Source: Streptomyces cyaneochromogenes
GTDB taxonomy: Bacteria; Actinomycetota; Actinomycetes; Streptomycetales; Streptomycetaceae
Assembly (NCBI RefSeq): GCF_003963535.1
Contig: NZ_CP034539.1
Span: forward strand, 4,154,001-4,218,000
Length of the DNA stretch: 64,000 nt
Reading direction: 5' to 3'
Shown: one piece after another, positions 58,934 through 64,000 of the stretch
How the letters are laid out: each line of letters opens with the position of its first letter
How positions within the stretch are numbered: the first letter of the stretch is position 1
Translations under genes and position numbers: made by a program
Notes under the pieces: generated by a model
Told to the model about the DNA's origin: nothing
What the model saw: the letters and a program-made list of their open reading frames with translations, nothing else
The model's database searches: none

Positions 58934-60442
58934 GTGGGCAGTACGACACCCGCGATACGCGACACCGCACAGCGCACCGGAAACGGCAAGCGCGCGGCGG
59001 TGGTCGCGGCCCTGATGCTGGCGATGGCGCTGGCCGCCCTGGACGCCACCATCGTCTCCACGGCCGTACCGCAGATCGTCGGCGACCTGGGCGGCTTCTC
59101 CGTCTTCTCCTGGCTCTTCTCCGGATACCTGCTGGCCGTGACCGTGACCCTCCCGGTCTACGGCAAGCTCTCCGACACCTTCGGCCGCAAGCCGGTGCTG
59201 ATCGCGGGCGCGGCGGTGTTCCTGCTGGGGTCGCTGCTGTGCGCGGTGGCCTGGAACATGTGGGCGCTGATCGCGTTCCGGATCGTGCAGGGGCTGGGCG
59301 GCGGAGCCCTTCAGGGAACCGTCCAGACCCTGGCCGCCGACCTGTACCCGCTCGAGGAGCGCCCGAAGATCCAGTCCAAGTTGTCCACGGTGTGGGCGGT
59401 TTCGGCGGTGGCCGGACCGGGGCTGGGCGGAGTCCTCGCGGCGTACGCGGACTGGCGCTGGATCTTTCTCATCAACCTGCCCATCGGGGCGGTGGCGTTG
59501 TGGCTGATCGTGCGTCATCTGCACGAGCCGAAGCGCGAGACGACGGGCACGCGCGCGCGTGTCGACTGGGCCGGCGCTCTGGCGGTGTTCGCGTGCGGAG
59601 GCGTGCTGCTGACGGCGCTGGTGCAGGGCGGGGTGGCATGGCCGTGGCTGTCGGGACCGTCGATCGCCCTGTTCGGTACGGGACTGGCGCTCGCGGCGGT
59701 CGTCGTGGTGGTGGAGCGCCGGGCGGCCGACCCGATCATCCCCGGCTGGGTGTGGCGCCGGCGGACGATCGCGGCGGTGAACCTGGCGCTGGGCGCGCTG
59801 GGTCTGCTGATGGTGGCTCCGGCGGTCTTCCTCCCCACCTACGCCCAGTCGGTCCTCGGCCTGGCCCCGGTGGCGGCCGGATTCGTGCTGTCCGTGTGGA
59901 CGTTGAGCTGGCCGGTGTCGGCGGCTCTCAGTCAGCACGTTTACCGAAAGATCGGCTTCCGCAACACGGCGATGCTCGGGATCGGCACGGCGTCCCTGAT
60001 CCTGCTGGCGTTCCTGTTCCTGCCCTACCCCGGGCACGCCTGGCAGCCGACTGTGCTGATGCTGCTGCTGGGAGCGGCGCTGGGCCTGTTCCAACTGCCG
60101 CTGATCGTCGGCGTGCAGTCGACGGTCGGCTGGTCGGAGCGCGGTACGACGACGGCGTCGGTGCTGTTCTGCCGGCAGATTGGCCAGACCTTGGGCGCGG
60201 CGCTGTTCGGTGCCGTGGCGAACGGCGTGCTGGCGTCGCGGCTCGGCGGGGCGAGCGACCTGGACTCGGTGACACGGGCCCTGGATTCCGGCGGAACGGC
60301 CCCGGAGGCCACCAGGCGGGCCATCGCCGACGCGGTGCACGCCGTGTATCTGGGGGCGTCGTGCGCGGCGGCGTTGGCCTTCCTGGTGCTGTTGCTGCTG
60401 GCGCCCAGGCGGTTCCCCGTCCTCAAGGAAGACGAACGGTGA
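58934..60442 (+). CDS. DHA2-family (EmrB/QacA) MFS multidrug exporter, 14-TMS
   Basis: 502 residues; GTG with GGGAAGG 7 nt upstream. Fourteen hydrophobic segments. Motif A region GYLLAVTVTLPVYGKLSDTFGRKPVLIAGAA (G-x-x-x-D-x-x-G-R-K/R type) between helices 2 and 3, and motif C in helix 5 (VWAVSAVAGPGLGGVLAAYADWRWIFLINLPIGAV), diagnostic of proton antiporters. Exports toxic compounds or antibiotics with H+ antiport. The substrate is unknown. Its last 20 bases overlap the convergent hydrolase gene. Divergent from ABC cassette B, no linked TetR regulator seen. Confidence 0.93.
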   Translation: MGSTTPAIRDTAQRTGNGKRAAVVAALMLAMALAALDATIVSTAVPQIVGDLGGFSVFSWLFSGYLLAVTVTLPVYGKLSDTFGRKPVLIAGAAVFLLGSLLCAVAWNMWALIAFRIVQGLGGGALQGTVQTLAADLYPLEERPKIQSKLSTVWAVSAVAGPGLGGVLAAYADWRWIFLINLPIGAVALWLIVRHLHEPKRETTGTRARVDWAGALAVFACGGVLLTALVQGGVAWPWLSGPSIALFGTGLALAAVVVVVERRAADPIIPGWVWRRRTIAAVNLALGALGLLMVAPAVFLPTYAQSVLGLAPVAAGFVLSVWTLSWPVSAALSQHVYRKIGFRNTAMLGIGTASLILLAFLFLPYPGHAWQPTVLMLLLGAALGLFQLPLIVGVQSTVGWSERGTTTASVLFCRQIGQTLGAALFGAVANGVLASRLGGASDLDSVTRALDSGGTAPEATRRAIADAVHAVYLGASCAAALAFLVLLLLAPRRFPVLKEDER

Positions 60443-61613
60443 CCTCGGGACTGGCCGGTGACGGGCCGTCGAGCAGCGGCTGCGGGACGCCCTTCAGGTG
60501 CAGGTCGAAGAAGGCGGTGACGTACGCGCGCGTGAGGACCTGCGAGCGCTCGTAGGGCAGCGTCGCAGGGTCGGGGATTGCGGCCAGCTCCGCGAGGAGA
60601 GGTACGTCGGTGAAGGAGCTGTGGCCCGCTCCGGCGAAGCTCAGCCAGCGCTTCCAGCCGTCCAGGTGGGCCCAGGCCTCGTTCCAGTCGCGGTCATCGG
60701 TCCTGGCCTGCTGCCCGAGCATCAGGAAGGGGCGGCCGCCGAGGCCGGTGTCCGGGACGGGGACATGGAACGTGCCGTCCATGTTCACGCCGGCCCGCAC
60801 GCGTGCGTCGGCGGCCATGGTCGCGGCTGTGGAGGCGCCGCCGACGGAGTGGCCGCCCATGCCGATGCGCTCGGTGTCGATCACGCGCGCGTACCGCCAC
60901 GCGGGATGGCGGCCGGTGAGCCGGTCGACGACGAAGGAGAGGTCCTTCGCACGGCTCTCGGCGACGGCCGAGCCGTCCGGCCCCGTCTCGCCGCAGAGGG
61001 CGCAGGGCAGGGTCTGCCCGTCGGGGAGGGTCGTTCCGGCGTTCTCGTACGGGTGGTCGACGACCGCGACGACATAGCCGCGGGCGGCCAACTCCTCGGC
61101 GAGACCCGTGAGGGTGGCGCGCTGGAACGTGAACCCGGGCGAGAGCACGACGAGCGGGAACCGTCCGCGCGCGGGGCGGGCATCGGGGTGCGCCCAGGTA
61201 CGGACGCCGCTGAGCGTCTCGGGCGGGACGGCGGAGTCCGGCGCCCTCAGCTCAAGGAGGAGACGGGCCTCTTCGGTGGTCATGTAGGGGGCCGTCGGTC
61301 CGCCCGTACCGGGCCGTGCGGGGTAGTACATGGACACCATCAACTGGCGCGCCCCGGCGGACGGAACCCACGGATCCGGACGATCGGCGTCGACGAGGTG
61401 GAGGGTGCTGCGGCCTACGGCGTGCGGGCCGGTGGGGCGGGGAAGTTGGGCCGCCGCGGCGACGGAAGCCGAGGCGGAGGCCGGCACGGAGGCTGCGGAA
61501 GTGGCGGGGGCGGCGGGGGCGGAGCTCGCGCCGACGGCCGGCAGGGTCAGGGCGGGTCCGAGCACGAGCACGAGGGACGCGGCCGCCGCGGCTAACAGGC
61601 GTGGTCTGTTCAT
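60423..61613 (-). CDS. Secreted alpha/beta hydrolase (PAF-acetylhydrolase/lipase-like)
   Basis: 396 residues; leaderless ATG 61613. Signal peptide RPRLLAAAAASLVLVLGPALTLPAVGA, then an Ala/Ser-rich spacer (about 30-55). The core resembles platelet-activating-factor acetylhydrolase class II: the oxyanion region FPLVVLSPGFTFQR, nucleophile elbow GMGGHSVGGAST (Ser about 253), FLMLGQQ (strand 7) and a His in AGAGHSSFTDVP (about 337). Acts on acyl esters outside the cell. Its 3' end overlaps the convergent exporter gene by 20 bp. Confidence 0.87.
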   Translation of the reverse strand: MNRPRLLAAAAASLVLVLGPALTLPAVGASSAPAAPATSAASVPASASASVAAAAQLPRPTGPHAVGRSTLHLVDADRPDPWVPSAGARQLMVSMYYPARPGTGGPTAPYMTTEEARLLLELRAPDSAVPPETLSGVRTWAHPDARPARGRFPLVVLSPGFTFQRATLTGLAEELAARGYVVAVVDHPYENAGTTLPDGQTLPCALCGETGPDGSAVAESRAKDLSFVVDRLTGRHPAWRYARVIDTERIGMGGHSVGGASTAATMAADARVRAGVNMDGTFHVPVPDTGLGGRPFLMLGQQARTDDRDWNEAWAHLDGWKRWLSFAGAGHSSFTDVPLLAELAAIPDPATLPYERSQVLTRAYVTAFFDLHLKGVPQPLLDGPSPASPEVTVRLP

Positions 61614-61620
61614 GCCGAGG

Positions 61621-61626
61621 ACGTTA
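61621..61626 (-). promoter_or_regulatory. -10 box TAACGT (minus strand), leaderless hydrolase
   Basis: TAACGT on the minus strand ends 7 nt before ATG 61613. Confidence 0.5.
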
Positions 61627-61947
61627 GGCCGCAGGCCCGTGGGCCCACGTCGCCCCGAAGTCGCAAGTCCCCCTGATGTGTTCCCCTACTTCGTCCCCAC
61701 CCCCTCGTTCACCTCAAGTAGCGCCCCCGTCGCCTCCCGTAGCCTTGAAGCCGATTCAAAAGTCTGAGTTAACCGGGGTAACAACCCAGGTCAGACGGCA
61801 TTCTGCGCAGTAAGCGCATACCGACCACTCAGTTTGATGAAACCCTCGACCACTCCCGGTACCGCGCAGTAACGTGCGTGGCTCGCCCGCCCCCCACAAC
61901 TCCCTGCGGTCCGCGCACCGGACCCGAGCCACGCAAGGAGCACCGGG
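61627..61947. other. Divergent gap before the DUF485-symporter operon
   Basis: About 320 bp. A dyad TGCGC-AGTAA-GCGCA (61804-61818) and a second copy of GCGCAGTAA at about 61865-61873 are possible operator halves. AAGGAG lies 8 nt before the DUF485 ATG. Confidence 0.45.
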
Positions 61948-62457
61948 ATGTCCTCCCCGTACCACCCGTACGACCCGCACGACCGGCACCACCCGCACGA
62001 CCCGTTCTCACCGTCCCCGCGGTACCCGGCGCCCCCGGCGACTCCGTCCCCGTCGTACGCCACCTACCCCTGGCAGCCCCCCGTCCCGCCGGAACCGACC
62101 GCACCCCCGCGCCACCGGACCCCGGACCACCCGCCCCTCGGGCACCACAGCGACCTGCGGATCCTGCGCACCGCCTACCGCTGGCAGCGGCGCGTGGCGA
62201 CGCTCACCGCGCTCGGGTACTTCACCCTCTTCCTGATCCTGTCCGCCGGCGCGCCCGGGTTCATGACGAGCACGGTCACCGACGGGCTGCCCGTCGGCCT
62301 GCTCCTCGCCCTGCTCCAACTGCCGGTCACCTGGCTGGCGATCTGGCTGTACGAGCACACGGCCAGCCGCTACGTCGACCCGCTCGCGGACCGTATCCGC
62401 AAGGAGGCCGCGGTCGACGCCAAGCGCGATGCGGGCAAGAGGGAGGCCGGGCGATGA
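61948..62457 (+). CDS. DUF485 membrane protein with proline/histidine-rich N-terminus
   Basis: 169 residues; ATG with AAGGAG 8 nt upstream. The first 65 residues are disordered and rich in Pro, His and Tyr (SSPYHPYDPHDRHHPHDPF). The DUF485 region follows: ILRTAYRWQRRVATLTALGYFTLFLILSAGAPGFMTS and GLPVGLLLALLQLPVTWLAIWLYEHTASRYVDPLADRIRKEA, two membrane helices. DUF485 genes are coupled to acetate/solute symporters (ActP-type) throughout bacteria, and this one overlaps the next gene (ATGA). Probably an auxiliary subunit or regulator of the symporter. Confidence 0.9.
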   Translation: MSSPYHPYDPHDRHHPHDPFSPSPRYPAPPATPSPSYATYPWQPPVPPEPTAPPRHRTPDHPPLGHHSDLRILRTAYRWQRRVATLTALGYFTLFLILSAGAPGFMTSTVTDGLPVGLLLALLQLPVTWLAIWLYEHTASRYVDPLADRIRKEAAVDAKRDAGKREAGR

Positions 62458-64000
62458 CGGACTTCAGCTCGGACGCGCAGGCGTGGTCGCTCGTCGCCTT
62501 CTGCACCGTGGCCACGATCACGCTGCTGCTGTGCGTGATGATGGGCCCGGACCGGGACGACCTCGACGAGTTCTACACCGGCTACAGCTCCCTGTCCCCC
62601 ATGCGCAACGGCCTGGCGATCGCGGGCGACTACATCAGCGCGGCGACCGTGCTGGGCACGACGGGCGTGATCGCGCTGTGCGGCTACGACGGCATCGTGC
62701 TGGCGCTGAGCACGGCCCTGTCGCTGATGCTGCTGATGTTCCTGCTGGCCGAACCCCTGCGCAACGCGGGCCGGTTCACGATGGGCGACGCGCTGGCACG
62801 CCGGATGCCGGGCCGGGCCGTGCGGGTCGCGGCCTGCGCGGTGACGCTGGCCGCGCTGCTGCCGCTGATGCTGGTGCAGTTGGCGGGGACCGGGCAGTTG
62901 CTGGCATTCATCCTGGGGTTCTCGGGCGACTCCCTGAAGACGGGGTGCATCGTCGGGCTGGGTGTGCTGATGATCAGCTACGCGGCGATCGGCGGGATGA
63001 AGGGCACGGCCCTCATCCAGATCCTGAAGATGGTGATGCTGCTGGGGTCGGGCGCCGTGGTCGCCGTACTGGTGCTGCGGCGGTTCGACTGGGATCCGGT
63101 CGCGCTGTTCGACGCGGCGGCGGCACAGAGCGGGGTCGGCTCGGCCTTCCTCGAGTCGGGGCTGCAGTTCTCGGGCGGTCCGCATCCCAGCCTCGACATG
63201 ATCAGCTCCCAGATGGCCGTCGTCCTCGGCGGTGCGGTTCTGCCGCACATCACCATGCGTATGTACACGGCGACCGGCGCGCGTCAGGTGCGGCGGTCCA
63301 TGTCCTGGGCGGTGTCCAGCGTGGCGGTGTTCGTGCTGGTGATCACGGTGGTCGGCTTCGGTGCGACGGCGCTGATCGGGCGGGAGGTGATCGCCGGGGC
63401 GGATCCGCAGGGCAACACGGCCTATCTGCTGGGTACCAGGGCCGCGTTCGGCGCCGACGTCTCCACCACGGAGACGCTCGTGTTCACGGCGGTCACCACG
63501 GCCATCTTCCTGACCGTGCTCGCCTCGGTCGCCGGCATGATCCTCGCCTGCGCGAACTCCCTCGCCCATGACGTGTTCGCCACCCGGCTGCGGGAGCTGT
63601 CCGGCCGCCGCGAGATGGCGCTGGCCCGGCTGTCGGCGCTGGCGGTGGGCGTCCCGGCGATCGTGCTGGCGACGATGGTCCAGCACCGCAGCCTGCAGCC
63701 ACTGGTGACCCTGTCCTTCACCCTCGGCGCCTCCGCCATCGCCCCGGCGCTCGTCTACAGCCTCTTCTGGCGCCGGTACACCCGCGCCGGCCTGCTGTGG
63801 ACCCTGATCGGCGGCTCGGCGGTGGTGCTGGTCCTGATGCCGGGAACCAACCTGGTGTCCGGCTCACCGATCTCCGCCTTCCCCGAGGCCGACTTCAACT
63901 GGTTCCCTTTCACGACACCCGGTCTCGTGTCGATACCGGCCGGCTTCCTCTTCGGGTGGCTGGGGACGGTCGTGTCCGGGCGGGGCAAGGAGGAGGAGCA
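62454..64000 (+). CDS. SSS-family cation/acetate (ActP-like) symporter, 3'-truncated
   Basis: 515 codons visible; the gene runs off the right edge with no stop. ATG overlaps the DUF485 stop. The solute:sodium symporter core is plain: DEFYTGYSSLSPMRNGLAIAGDYISAATVLGTTGVIAL (SSS signature) and then GDALARRMPGRAVRVAACAVTLAALLPLMLVQLAGTGQLLAFILGF with at least eleven spans in view. Members take up acetate, propionate or pyruvate with Na+ or H+. The DUF485 partner favours the ActP/MctC subgroup. Its C-terminus lies outside the window. Confidence 0.92.
   Translation, partial: MTDFSSDAQAWSLVAFCTVATITLLLCVMMGPDRDDLDEFYTGYSSLSPMRNGLAIAGDYISAATVLGTTGVIALCGYDGIVLALSTALSLMLLMFLLAEPLRNAGRFTMGDALARRMPGRAVRVAACAVTLAALLPLMLVQLAGTGQLLAFILGFSGDSLKTGCIVGLGVLMISYAAIGGMKGTALIQILKMVMLLGSGAVVAVLVLRRFDWDPVALFDAAAAQSGVGSAFLESGLQFSGGPHPSLDMISSQMAVVLGGAVLPHITMRMYTATGARQVRRSMSWAVSSVAVFVLVITVVGFGATALIGREVIAGADPQGNTAYLLGTRAAFGADVSTTETLVFTAVTTAIFLTVLASVAGMILACANSLAHDVFATRLRELSGRREMALARLSALAVGVPAIVLATMVQHRSLQPLVTLSFTLGASAIAPALVYSLFWRRYTRAGLLWTLIGGSAVVLVLMPGTNLVSGSPISAFPEADFNWFPFTTPGLVSIPAGFLFGWLGTVVSGRGKEEE

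Overview
The window is a stretch of high-GC actinobacterial chromosome, almost certainly from a Streptomyces species. The evidence is the strong G/C bias at third codon positions, the many GTG and TTG starts, the TAnnnT -10 boxes lying 6-7 nt before start codons (leaderless transcripts), paired resuscitation-promoting factors, an MmyB-type XRE regulator, and a class II tRNA-Leu(UAA), the bldA tRNA. From memory the gene order (cystathionine beta-synthase, thiolase, bldA, ABC cassette, cfa, ndh, ppx, DUF501, divIC, eno, rpfA, rpfB, P450, mazG, kinase, mfd, second ABC cassette) matches the conserved core around SCO3070-SCO3111 of S. coelicolor. It is housekeeping core with accessory inserts, not a mobile island. 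I see no insertion sequence, prophage or CRISPR array.

Left part (1-16000): a truncated PLP decarboxylase; a four-gene Roadblock/DUF4388 cluster; a histidine-ammonia-lyase homologue without the MIO-forming triad, overlapped by an RpiR regulator and divergent from a complete OpuC-type quaternary-amine ABC transporter (a plausible uptake-and-cleavage locus for an aromatic betaine such as ergothioneine or hercynine); an SDR divergent from an XRE/MmyB regulator; cystathionine beta-synthase; an SGNH esterase; and a large palindromic repeat whose centre has expanded into 109-bp tandem copies.

Middle (16000-36000): thiolase, small unknown genes, a BI-1 family membrane protein, pobA, bldA, a MacB/FtsX-type ABC cassette, cyclopropane synthase, NDH-2 with a Rex-like site in its long leader, a small secreted protein, the ppx-DUF501-divIC-eno block, then rpfA (behind a c-di-AMP ydaO riboswitch) and rpfB.

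Right part (36000-64000): a P450 translationally coupled to a P-loop/Sel1-repeat protein, mazG, a SurA-like lipoprotein, a Ser/Thr kinase with a membrane partner, a fused HTH-N6-methylase-specificity protein with an altered catalytic motif, small secreted and accessory genes, mfd, a second compact palindrome copy, a DUF2079 membrane protein, a second ABC cassette closely similar to the first but inverted, a DHA2 exporter, a secreted alpha/beta hydrolase, and a DUF485-SSS (acetate-type) symporter pair running off the right edge. Convergent genes are often separated by strong bidirectional stem-loop terminators.
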